Source: Symbiodinium sp. CCMP2592 (taxonomy: Eukaryota; Sar; Dinophyceae; Suessiales; Symbiodiniaceae). Taken from it: a stretch of DNA of 64,000 bases. This document shows, piece by piece, positions 1 to 11,400 of the stretch (positions are counted from its first letter, which is position 1; each line of letters opens with the position of its first letter). The stretch is from assembly GCA_905221615.1 (NCBI GenBank), contig CAJNDT010000321.1:124001-188000 (forward strand). Reading direction: 5' to 3'. Made by a program: the position numbers and the translations under genes. Below the pieces are notes generated by a model. That model made no database searches. It was given only the letters and a program-made list of their open reading frames with translations, and was not told the DNA's origin.

Positions 1-3000
1 GTGTCCCAATCTCTCGAAAACCAGGATGCTGAAGCACAGGATGAGCAAGCTGGCGATGATGCCGCTCCTCCTATCGCTGACCTGGCGGTCAAGCCCCCTG
101 AAGTCATTGATCCCAAAACCGGCAAGATTGTTCCTTTACCGGAAGGTGGAAGGTTCTATGATTCAAGTGGCGTGATTGGCCGAAGATACGGGGGGACAAG
201 GGGATCTAAGAAACCTGATTCCATACCTAGTTCCATCTGGGTTAACTTGTCTAAGAAACAGAAAGAGAAAGCCATTGATGATGAAGCACGAAAGATTGCT
301 CTTGCAGAGCTTGACGAAGAAGTTGGTGGCTCAGCAAGCAGTAGTGCTAAGCCTTCTGCCGCCGCATTGCCTGATAAAGACTGTTGGAAGATAGAGGGGA
401 ACAAACTCACAAGGTTCCATTTCGTTCCTAGAAGAGAGCTCTTCTCACCTGATCTTACCGATTGCCCTGTTGACCTTAAGCAAATTAGCAAGGTCCGCAA
501 TTCGGTTATCTTCCCAGTCGGTGGAGTTGATGTTGTCAACGATCAGGACGATTGGCGCAACGTTCGGAGGCGTAATAAGAAGACATCGTTCAAGTGGATC
601 GGTAAAACCGAGTTTATTATCACCCCACAAGTTCCTGCCTCTGGCGAGGTCAGCGGGTCACGCCCCGAGTTTCCCGCGATGCCAGTATCGCTCGACGGAA
701 GTCCTGAGCACAGAGAAAAGAGTTTGCCAAACTGCCCCACGTCGCTCGAAGAGATCAATGAGCTTATGGCTATGGTTGCCAGACCGGTGGGCAGAAAGGA
801 GATTCTTAGCAGTCCCAAGGCCCAAGCTGCGTTAGATGTTGAGTGGAACAAGCTCATGCAGAAGAAGGCCTGGGACATGGCTTCTGTTCGGGAATGGGAA
901 GAGGTTTCTAAAGAAGCTAAGAAAAAGGGTAAGAAGGCCCATGTGGGGAAGGTGTTCGAAATATGCGTGGAAAAGGGAAGTGAATTGCCTGCTAATGATC
1001 CTTTGAGGAAGTTCAAGGGAAGGACGGTTTTTCAGGGGAATAATGTGCGCGACGAAAACTCCGATTCCGCACTGTTCTCTGAGTTGGGGTCCAGCCCCGC
1101 AACCATGGAAGCAGGAAAGGCCCTTGATGCCTATGGTCACGCTCCTGGAAATGAGTGTCAACAGGCCGATGGGAAACAGGCCTACACCCAAACCACTTTG
1201 AAGGGTGCTGACACTTGGGTTCGTCTCCCTAGAGATAGATGGCCTGAGGAGTGGGTTGGTAAATACAAGGATCCTGTTGTCCGCCTTCACCTTGCACTGT
1301 ATGGCCACCCTGATAGTGGAGGCTTCTGGGAACAGCATTGCGAGCGCATGCTGAAGCAGGTAGGGTTCCAGCTTGTGTTTTCAGCAGCATGGCCCTCAGT
1401 GTTCTTTCATCCGAAGTTGAAGCTGCTTCTCGCCGTTTATGTTGATGATTTCAAGATGGCGGGCCCTAAAGAGAATATGGCCCGTGGATGGGAACTTATC
1501 GGGTCTAAGATCGATATGGATACGCCTACCCCGGTCGGAAGATATCTGGGTTGTGATCACATCACCAACACTTCCACCCTCAGGAAGGCCGATCATCCTT
1601 TCGCTCACGTCTTTGACAAGACCGTTCCCGATCCGGCGGCGAAGCCTGCTAGTGTTGCAGCTAAAGAAGATTACACTGAATCGTTCCCCGAAGAAGGTGT
1701 AATGGTTCGACATCATTGTCAGCCTCGCAAAGCTCTTTATCAACCCCGCGAAGCGGAAGCTTCAGCTTATGGGCTGGGGCATCACAGGTGTACCCATCTC
1801 ACTGATGTTGGGAAACCCGATGTCGTTCACGAATTGTGGGATGATAATGGTAACCGCGCAAAGCGGGGGGAGCTGTGGACAGGTACCACTTATATTTGTT
1901 CTGGTTCCCATGATCGCGCCAGTGCTATGGCCGCTGTGCAACGCGTCAGGGATAAGAATGAAGCCAAGAAGGAAGCTAAGAAACAAGCGTTCTATGATAT
2001 CAACCAATTGGGTGACAATCAAGGTTGCATGTACAAGAAAGTTCGTGAGGTCATCTATGACATGTCGTCCTTTCTGCAACAAGCCATAGACAAGTACAAG
2101 CAACTTGCTGGTCCTGAGTACCACAATCTCAAGAAGGTCAGCACACCCTTTTATGATGATAAAATCGCTCGCCCAGTGGAAACTGAGGCCGAAGCAAAAG
2201 GGAGGCTGGCTCCCATCGCCAGTCGAGTCCTCATGAAGTTGCTCTTTGCAGCAAGAATGGCCAGATACGATCTGCTTCGGGCCGTTCAGGGGTTGGCTAG
2301 TAGGGTCACCAAGTGGTCTTCCGACTGTGATAAGGCTTTGCATAGGCTTATGTGCTACGTGAACAGCACCAAGCACTATACCATGAAGTGTTTTATAGGA
2401 GATAAGCCTTCTGAATGCAAGCTTTGGTTGTTCGCTGACAGCGACCATGCTGGCGAGCATGACAACAAATCTACGTCCGGAGGAATCCTGGTACTTGTTG
2501 GTCCCAACACCTACTACCCTCTTGCCGCTTTTAGCAAGAAACAAACGAGCACTGCACTCAGTTCCACTGAAGCAGAGGTTGTGTGTGCTAATGTTGCATT
2601 GAGAGCCTTAGGCCTTCCTTCATCCGCACTTTGGAGTGTGCTCCTGAACGCGGGGGGGGATACTGCAACGAAATCGCCCACTCCTCTGACGAGAGAGTCC
2701 AAACCATTTGTTCCTAAAACTACTCCTTTGCCTGAGTTTGGAAAGATCACTTTCACCGGCCTTCAAGAGCTTGACGACGGGCGTGTGCTGGATGTGTACA
2801 ATAAGATTAAGGTGATTCCACCACCCGATAATCTCACTTCGCACCCCATTCGTAATGTTTGGCTCCTTGAGAAAGGTAAGTGGTTTGCATACCAATCAGA
2901 TGTGGCTTGGGAAGAAAGGGACATGCTTGATGAGATCCTTGATAAGGAATATGAAGCCGGCATCTGCGTGTATCGTAGATCAGTCAGGGACTATCGCCGC

Positions 3001-3217
3001 CATGCGGAAGCAGAGGCATACCTGCATCGTGAGATCGATGGCATCAGGAACACGGGGGGTGACTGTGACAACGCACCTACCAGGAATGATACCGATATAG
3101 GGTTGATCGTGTCGGTCCCTCACTCTGTTCAGCCTGTTGTTCTTGAAGATAACCAGGCCACGATTCGCATTCTTGAATCAGGTAAGTCTCCCGCATTCCG
3201 GCATGCTGATAAGACCC
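1..3217 (+). pseudogene. Ty1/copia-like pol, RT and RNase H part, interrupted by an LTR element
   Basis: Open from the window edge, so the integrase and gag lie outside. The first ~230 residues resemble the linker between integrase and RT of dinoflagellate copia elements. The RT follows, with the catalytic Y-V-D-D at residues 480-483 (1438-1449). RNase H is recognised by A-D-S-D-H-A-G near 812-818, S-S-T-E-A-E at 854-859 and E-D-N-Q-A near 1049. About 190 residues separate S-T-E-A-E from D-N-Q, where copia RNase H normally has roughly 35-40, so something like 150 residues are inserted in this domain. The frame is cut at 3217 by the LTR, which adds about 24 foreign residues and a stop at 3289-3291. 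The remaining RNase H resumes in the same frame at 16126. The family is certain. No start codon is visible. Confidence 0.88.
3214..3217. repeat. Target-site duplication ACCC, left side of first insertion
   Basis: ACCC sits directly before the LTR start TG at 3218 and is repeated directly after the LTR end CA, at 16126-16129. Deleting 3218-16129 would leave the copia RNase H frame uninterrupted, so this is an integrase-made 4-bp duplication. The same ACCC follows the LTR of the second copy at 32820-32823. Confidence 0.85.
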
Positions 3218-3467
3218 TGTGGAGAACGGAAACCCAAAGGGGCAGCACGCACCCTCGTTTTCCGTCCAAGCAGAAAGTCCAACGACCGTGACAGGTCGAA
3301 CGTCCGCCCAGGACGGGCTGCGCGCAATTGCGTCGCGGCAACGAGAAGCTACCAACGACACACTGCCGTGCTCACTTGAGCCAAAAATGTTATGAATACG
3401 AATTACAGAAGAGCATGCATAAAAGCATACAGCACAACAGCCAGCCCGCAGACTATGTACAGTTACA
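3218..3467 (-). repeat. 3' LTR (250 bp) of the - strand element, first copy
   Basis: Starts TG and ends CA. It appears identical along its length to 15876-16125, with the same 250-bp size. In element orientation it carries, at 3389-3375, a 15-nt stretch that differs by one extra T from the 3' end of the dinoflagellate spliced leader. Next to it on the internal side is the purine-rich GAGGGGCGAA, a plausible polypurine tract. Two LTRs that look identical suggest a young insertion. Confidence 0.9.
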
Positions 3468-3869
3468 TTCGCCCCTCAGCCGAGAGCACGATAGAGCCGT
3501 AGGATTCCGCGGGCGGCCGGAGGCCGTAAAACTGACCTACAGACCCTGCCCTCCTACAAACCCTTCGCACTCAGCACAAGACCTTCGTTTTTCACGGCCT
3601 GTGCTGCACGAGGCTCTGGTTTCCTACTGTACACAGCCTGCGCCGCACTGCGGCCACAGGGCTGGTGAAACGAGCAGCTGAAGCTGCGGCGTTACTCCAC
3701 GCGCTTCGGGAGCACTACCGTGCCTCCCTAGCCGCTCCCGTCAAAGACCTGTAGAGCGGATACGCCACCCTGTCGTCTCATCGGAAAGCAGCTAGGTGCT
3801 GCGACCAAAACTGAAGTTGCCACAGGTGGCTAGAAGGGCGGAGCGCAGTCCGCGACTTCTAGTCCACGG
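3468..3869 (-). other. Element 3' untranslated region, first copy
   Basis: 402 bp between the stop of the SWIM/PLD ORF and the 3' LTR. No convincing ORF or RNA was seen. The end abutting the LTR is purine-rich on the element strand (GAGGGGCGAA) and probably primes plus-strand DNA synthesis. Confidence 0.6.
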
Positions 3870-5426
3870 TCACTGCGGCTCCACGTTGGGTTGCGCGGCG
3901 GGCTGCTGGACATTTGAGGGTTTTGCCCGCCCGCGGTGGTTCCGCTGAGGTGCTTCGAACTCCTCGAGCTTCAGCGCCTTGGACCACTCGGTGCCAAACG
4001 AATCTAGCCACTTTTGGCTAAATTCAGAGGTCAGCACACTGGCGACCGCGATGCCGACCTCCGCGTTGGCCCGTGAACTAGCACTAAAGTTTAGGCTTCC
4101 TATCACGGCGCTAACTGTGGAGTCCGGCCTCGTCACGAGCACCGTCTTGGCGTGGTGGATGCCCGCGAGGCCTGCGCCGATGCTCACGTCCGTGCGGTTC
4201 TCGGCGGCGTAAGCCGCCTTGACCGAGGTGCCCTTGCCGACACGGACCTGGACGCCAGCCGCCCCTAGCTCCTTGAGGGACTGCAGCTGGAGCTTGGTCC
4301 GGCTCGTCTGCGAGTTGTCGGCAAGCACGTGGGCTCGGGCGCCTCGCTCCAGCGAGGACACGAGGGCTCCAACCAAAGGCTTGCTATCGAAGCTGTAGGC
4401 TCGCACGTAAACGTGGTCCCCATGCCCAGCGTCCGATAGCATCGTTTGTACCACAGCGTGATACTCCGGAAGGGTCAGAAACTTGACCCCGGCTCGCTCG
4501 AAGCCGTCAGGGATCGGGAAGTCTCTGACACGCCGTGCCTGGCTCGACATGGGAGCTGTCGGAGCCGGAGACGCCGCAGAGGTACCCTGGCGGGAAGCCT
4601 CCGCTGCAGGCGTCTTCGGAACAGTCTCTGTCGGAGGCGCCGACACTGTGGCCACCTCGTGGCGGCCTCTGAGCTTGGTAAAGCCGTCAAGGCAACCCTC
4701 GGACGGGTTCCCGACATTCCGAGCTCTTTCAGAGAGCGATCTCGCTTTCGACACCATGCCGGCAAGGCACCCCTGTTCCAGGGCCGGCGCGCCGAGGATC
4801 GCACGGGCGCGTCTAGTCGCGGCCGGGGCGACGGACAGCGTTGGGGCAGCGCTCGCGCCTGTCATGGCCACGAGTTGCCCCGCAGCTTCAACAGCGCGTT
4901 CTATGTGACCACAACGTCCCTCGTTGAGGAATGCCTTGCAGTCGCAGCCTGCGCCGTCCGCGCCCGACCCGACCTTCACAAGAACCCTGTGTGCTCCGGC
5001 CTTAGTCTTTGATGCAACCTCAAAGACAGCCTCCCGGCCTTCGAGCGACACCAGAACAGCATTCCCAAAGGGGTTACCGTTCATGGCGTGCATTAGCCGG
5101 TTAGTGGCGACACGTCCGGCCCACCACAGCACTACGGCCGCGAACGTCCACAGTAGGACGACGGCCGTCAAGCCAACCACGCGGACACCCCGAACGAGGA
5201 TACCAGAGGATTCCTCGATGAGGTCCTCCGCCGCAGTGGCAACTGCAGTGAGGCTCACGTGTGCCACCTCTCTGGCACCGCGCTCAACAGTGAAGAGGGT
5301 AGGCGCCAGCGCAGCGGCCACCAAACCCGTCTTCCATCCAATGTTGCCCGTTGTGGCGTGGGCTGCGCGATTGCGCGCTCTCCTGGAGAGAGCCCAGCTG
5401 GAGACCGCAGCGCCTATCGAGCGCAC
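3870..5426 (-). CDS. SWIM zinc-finger plus PLD-type nuclease, membrane-anchored (element ORF2, first copy)
   Basis: 518 residues in the position where env would be. A hydrophobic helix spans about residues 83-103. A SWIM finger of form CxC-x8-CxH follows at C161, C163, C172, H174. After a low-complexity Ala/Pro/Ser linker comes a single phospholipase-D/Nuc-type domain with H-A-K at 425-427 and G-S-L-N-F near 443, then N-A-E-V-G. In the HxKxxxxD signature the aspartate position is Thr. The first start in this frame is GTG at 5424-5426, which overlaps the polyprotein stop by 13 bp in the -1 frame; an in-frame TGA lies only eight codons upstream of the GTG. How it is translated is unclear (re-initiation, frameshift or splicing). 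PLD-family nucleases cut phosphodiester bonds, and SWIM fingers bind DNA or protein. The role in the element is inference. Confidence 0.8.
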   Translation of the reverse strand: MRSIGAAVSSWALSRRARNRAAHATTGNIGWKTGLVAAALAPTLFTVERGAREVAHVSLTAVATAAEDLIEESSGILVRGVRVVGLTAVVLLWTFAAVVLWWAGRVATNRLMHAMNGNPFGNAVLVSLEGREAVFEVASKTKAGAHRVLVKVGSGADGAGCDCKAFLNEGRCGHIERAVEAAGQLVAMTGASAAPTLSVAPAATRRARAILGAPALEQGCLAGMVSKARSLSERARNVGNPSEGCLDGFTKLRGRHEVATVSAPPTETVPKTPAAEASRQGTSAASPAPTAPMSSQARRVRDFPIPDGFERAGVKFLTLPEYHAVVQTMLSDAGHGDHVYVRAYSFDSKPLVGALVSSLERGARAHVLADNSQTSRTKLQLQSLKELGAAGVQVRVGKGTSVKAAYAAENRTDVSIGAGLAGIHHAKTVLVTRPDSTVSAVIGSLNFSASSRANAEVGIAVASVLTSEFSQKWLDSFGTEWSKALKLEEFEAPQRNHRGRAKPSNVQQPAAQPNVEPQ

Positions 5427-8400
5427 GCATCCGTGAGGAAACGGCCGTCAACGACCCTACCTGTACGAACCGTCAGGTCGTCGACATAGGCCACCCATTC
5501 CTTAGTGAACCTAAGCCTTCGATTGCGACCCGGCGCATACGCGCGGTCCACGACGTAGTTAAAATCGTCGGGACCATTGACAGGCCCGAAGGTAAGCCCA
5601 ATAGGGAGGTACTTACCGCTACGCGCAACAATGGCAAGAACCTCCCTGGCACGCTTCGTGTTGCGGATCTGATTGAACCCGGAAACCGCATCAACGAAGC
5701 TATACCAGACTGATCCTACCGCTGCAGCGAGCACATCCGTGCTCCGCCGGCAGTAGTAAGTGGATCTCTTCACCCTGGCGTTTACCCTGCGGTAATCTAC
5801 CACCAAGCGGCGTTTCCTCGCCCGCTTGTGGGAAGGCATCTCCTTCGTAGGGAAAGGGGCCGAACCCCAGGCCGAAGGGCCTCGCACAAGCTGCCCTCTC
5901 TGGACCTCCTCCTCAAGCCGGTCATCAACCCACTGCGCCGCTTCCCCGCGGAGCGCATGGGGCTGAGAGCTGACCGGAGGCCCCGTAGGGACGCAGTCGT
6001 GCGCAAACTTCCGGACCGTGGTACGCGCCGTACCTTCGACCCAGAATGCAGCGGCCTTCCGGCCCACCGTCTCCTTAATGGCTGCGAGATCAGCCTCGGT
6101 GAGCCCCGGACGGTTCTCCGTAGGGCCCAACCTGAGGCCTTCAATGACCTGCGCCTTATACTCTGGCGTACGGCGGGGATCGGCAGCCACAGCCTGGCCT
6201 GCCAACGCATAGACCTCCAGGTCCGCGAAGACACCATCCCAATCCTTGGCGTCTGCCTTCGACCGCCAGTGAGCATCCATCTTCCTGGAGAACTCCAGAA
6301 CTTCAGCCTCCATCTTCGCTCTCTCTTGAGGGGAGAGGTCCTCGCCAGACTTAACGTCCGGCAACGGTACCTCCGGAGCGGAAGGCTTCGCAGGCTCAGC
6401 CGGCGGCTGGCCGCTCACTGAGCAAATGCTGTCGTAGCAAGGGGGCTGGTCGCCCCTCAGACCAGCATCCGCCAGGCAACGGCACAAGGCCGGAGCGAGC
6501 ACCCTCGAAGAGGTCCGGGCCTTCGCGTGCTGATGGGCTACCCTGCCCAAAGCGTCAGGCTTTGCACAGCGAACGCAAACCGAATCCATCTTGAAGTTGG
6601 AAAGACAGATCAGCGCTCCTTCCGAATGCTTAGAACCCCTAGGAACTGATCCCAAGAGCTGACATCGATCAGCTCGGCCGAAAGCCCAAGGGAACTTCGG
6701 TTCCGAAAGCGTCCCAAACACGGGAGCCCACCCCTGGGCCTCCCAAGGCTCCCAAAGTCCTTCCTGATCTGAGATAGTAACAAGCATCTGGCGCCCCTTC
6801 TCGGCCACCATTGCTCCCCACCTACTGACCAGGGAGAGGAACTCCTTGGGGATACCCTTACCGGATAGGCCCACAACGAGGCACTTGGGGTCGAGCGTAT
6901 CGACCAGAAGGCTCAGGGCTTGCCGGTCCTCCTCTGAGGAGAAGTCCCAGCGGATCCCGTAGGAGCTGGCTCCTTGAACCGCAGCAGGAGGGCTACGCAG
7001 GCCTCCTGCCTTACTGACCTGAGTAAGCGAGTGCTCCGACACCGCTACTTCGACAAGGTCCACGTCCATACCCTCTAGGTGATCTCTGATCCACCCCTGG
7101 ACCGCGGCACAGGAGCTACCTCTACCGACGATCAAGGAGGGCGCGGGAGCCTCAGCAAGGAGCTCCTTCAACGCAGCAGGGACGTCAATCGGGGAAGCTG
7201 CCACACCCACTCGGTCCGGCACGGACTCTTGCAAGGAGTAACCGGCCTTATCGAGCTTCCGGGCAGAAGACGCAGCGAGAACCCCATCCCTACTAAGATC
7301 CACCTTGGAGATAATCTCCTTCACGGTGATGGACTCTATGGCCTGTCTCGTCCCTTCGCGGGTCAGAGAACCGCCTTCGTCCAAAAACGCAAGGTGCCAC
7401 CGGACTCTGAGTCCTGAGGCGTCGGGGATGTACCGGTGGACGCCCACCTGTGCCCTGGCTTCGTCCACTTGCGTGACCTTGCCTAGGCGACAGGTTTTAG
7501 GGCCCACTCGGGCGCCATGGTACGCAACATGGTCACCAATACGCAACACGAAGTTGCGGCCCCGGCGCTTGACAGTAAACTCGACCTGCTTAGCTTCACC
7601 GGCCGCTTGCTGACCCAATGAAGGCGGCTGATGCTCTGGCTCGTCGAAAAACTCTATGGGGTCCCTCTTCTCGGGCACCTCCGCATCTTCCGGCACGAGC
7701 ACTACATCCTCCGCGTGGGCTTCACATTGCCGGCCTGGCGCCTCACCAGGGCCACCAGGAACAAGTTCGAGTTGCAGCCTATGGCCTTTAACCGCCACTA
7801 TCCTCCAAGGGCCGGTCAGACCAGGCTTCCAAGGGACACGCCCCGCCCCCTCTGGCCGGGGCTTGGGGGAATTCCAGACAACTCTGTCCCCCACGCGGAG
7901 CTCAACTGTGCGACGCGACCGATTAGCAAGTCGGGCACGCGCCTCACTGCTCGCGTCCCAATGGCGCCGCACAGCGGCCGCCAAGTCGGAAAACTGCTTG
8001 AACTGGGAACGGGCCCAGTCCGTGATGGGCTCGAATTGGAGGGCCTCGCGGAGAACGTCCTTCTCCAACGGCAAGGCGAGGCTCCAGGACCGTTCCAGGT
8101 CCCTGGGGGTGTACCCATGCGCCCCCGGGGTATTATCCAACACATACTCGGCGACCATGAGCCATTCGCTCCAGTTCTCCATGGAGCCGCCGATATGCCG
8201 GATGAGGTTACCCAGAACCTTCTGGACCTCTTGGTGGACCCTCTCGTTGGACCCCATCTCACAAGGCCTGAGAGCCATACTGAACTGCTGAGTTGTCCCA
8301 AGCATGGAGCACAACTCCAGCATCATGGCATTCTTGAACTCAGTGCCTCGATCAGATCGGATGAGGCGGGGCAGGGTGCGTGATCTCAGCACGCACCGCA

Positions 8401-11400
8401 GAAATGCCCTACGCACATCCGTATGCGTAAGTGTCTTCATGGGTTCCAGAAGCACTGCGTGGCTAAGGCAATCAAAGTACGTAATACTGTATCGGAAGCC
8501 ATCGCGGTCCTCCCGATTAGGACCCTCGCAGTCGACGGAAACTTCCTGCCAACACGCTTCCGCGAGACATTTGACAGGTTTCGCTTCGACCTTCGTGGCT
8601 CGGGCCCTGCCCTTAACACACGCCAGGCATTTGGACACCCACAACTTAACGTCTGGTTCCATTCCTGGCCACCAGACGGCCCTTTCAAGGAGACGGAACG
8701 TGACCTCCGCCGAACGGTGCGCCCCCAGGAGGCCACAATGCACAGTCATGTAGCATGACTTCCGCCACGTGACGCCATTGGGCCCGGCGATACCGTTCGG
8801 GACGACCGGGACGACCACCGTCTGGCCAGTCTTGATGGTCACTTCCCTCTCCAAGACTCCGTCCGAGCCAAGCTTGAAAGGGGCTTCCGGCTTCTTGACC
8901 GAAGCCGTAAGGGACGGATCTCTCCGTTGAGCCTCGTGCCAAGCCGTGCGAAGAGCTGGCGTGACGCCGAACTCGCAGAGCCCGGCGCCATCCCTGGCCG
9001 CCAAGGCCAGCTTTTCTCTCTGACTCTCCGGGCTGTCCTTGTCCGACAGCACAGGGAAAGAACCGAGGCTGAGGGGACCAGAACCCCCGGACGCGGACAC
9101 CTTAACCCGGCAAGTCCGCACGGAATGTGACTTGACACAAAAGGGCCGGTGGGAGGAGTACAACTCCACAACCACCCGTGGGGCCTTGGTAGCGGACCCC
9201 ACAAAAGCCAGGGTCCTGCTAAGCTCTCCTTCCTTGACCTCGATCTTCTTCGAGAGCTGGACGGCCATCCAATGGCCTTCCTCTCCTGAACACTGGAAGG
9301 CGGCGATGACAGGCGAAGCCCTGAGCGACTTCCGATGCCCAAGGGACTGGATGCCGTCCCCATCATTCCAACCTTCCACGCGGTCCACCTCTCCCTTGAG
9401 ACCAAGGAGACACGCAAAGGATTCCCGGAGGCGAACTTCGCCCTCCTGGAGATTCCATATGCGTTCGCACTCAGAATTAACCACATGCCTGTGGCTGTGC
9501 CAGTTGGGCTCGACAGCCCAGTTGAGCGAGCTCGGCCCGCTCAGGCAGGACGGGAAGGCCTGGTGCCCTTGCAGGACTTCACCAGAGGCGTTCACGACCC
9601 AGGAACTCCACAAAGAAGGGCCGTCCTTCTCGCACCCCTCGACTGGAAGCTCCAGGTCGCCCCCAGTCCAGACCCTCGCCTTAATCCTGCCGTACACCGT
9701 GGGCAGGAGCCCTTCCACGGGCTTTTGGAGGAAACCTTTGGCCCATGCTCGGATGAGGTCCGTATCAATGTCCACCGAACCATCAGCAAGGCTGGCGGAC
9801 AAGAGGGCGTTCACCTCGAGTGACACGCTCGGGTCGGCAGACTCCGGGCCCTCAGCGGCCTCCTTTTCGGCTTGGGCCTCAGCAACCTCCAGAGCTGTTT
9901 CCTCCGCCTCCTGCCGGATGCACGAAGGACACCTTGAAAATAGGTATGTCCTCTTTCCGCAGGCGCAGACTCCTTCGTGATCCCAAAGCTCCCGAGAGGG
10001 CGCGTCAACGAGACCACGCAAGGAAACATCCGCGACTTTGGAGATCCCTTCTAGCTTCAGGGACGAAAGGACCTCAGCGGAAGCGGCAATCTTGCCCACT
10101 ATCCCATATCCTGGTATAGGGGGCTCGGGAAACTCACGCCCCATCTCTGGGCACGCCTCAGCCACCTCAGCATGAGTAGAGTGCGCCTTCCAGACCTTAG
10201 GCTTAAGGCTCCAGATACCCTTGATCCCTGCCCAAGCGAGGCCCGCGACGCGGGCTTCCTTGCGCTGCAGGTTGCGAGCCTGGAGGGTGACTTCAACCAC
10301 CAGCGGCCACCGCAAGGCAGCGGTGACAACTCCTCCTTGGCCAAGTCCTACCAGAAAGGTAGGGGAAAACGCAGCGGCTTCCCGAAGTACCTTCGCACAG
10401 GACGTAAGCAGGTCGACGCGGAGCTTCTTGACCTTCTTGGGCCCGGTAAGCTTACCGGTCATACCGTCGAAGTGGGACGCCACTCCGTCATCGTCCTCAA
10501 AAGGGCCCCAGCAGCCTCTCACCGCAATGGAGTGCCCCGGGATTCCCGAGACGAAGACTTCACGGATCTCCGTGAGCGCCCTTTCCTGCTCCGTCCAAGG
10601 GGCATAATCGAAAACAATCATAACGCGGACAGGGGGACCGCCCGCGACCCCGACCGGCACCGCAGCCGCGGTCGCCGGGGCAACCTGCGTCGCGTGATCG
10701 GGAACCGCGTCTTCCCCTACTGCCCAGGGAACAGGACCGTCACCTTCGGTCCCTTCTCCAAGGTACTGGTCCAGGTCGAACCCCTTCAGCTGGCCAGTCA
10801 TCCCGACCAAGTCCTTGGTCCGGGCGGCCAAGAGCTCGTCCCGACCCTTCGGGTTCCTGGAAAAGGAGTCCCCCAGCGTCGCACTGCGACCACTGAGACT
10901 CCTGATCTCAGACCCATCCATCAAGATCTCCGCAACCCATCGAACCAGTTTCTGGTCGGAGCCGATATCAGAGGACTGCGCTCTCGTAAGATTGGCATGG
11001 TCCGTCCAACACAGGGTTCGGATAGTTCCGAAGACCTTTCGGGTTGCTCGCTTGACTTCGAGCTGTGCGAAGGCTTCTTGAATCAGCGGGGGCCAATTTT
11101 GCTGCGCAGGGGTCAGACTCTTGGAGTGAGTCATAAGAACCTTAATCCTTGAGAGGTCCCTGCTCATTTGCACCACCGAGCCCCCTACCGCAATCCCGCT
11201 GGCGTCCGCTATCTGCTCAAGCGGGCAAGAGCCATCAGCAGCCGACGCCTCATCGAAGGCCGCCAGGCTGATATGGTGGCTCATCATCTTCTTGATGGCC
11301 TTGAAAGCCTTGCAGCCGGCAGTGGTGCCTGTCCCCAGGCCACCTTCCGGAAACTCCGCTCCCGGTTTCTGCCATTGGCCCAAAACCTTAGCAGCATGGC

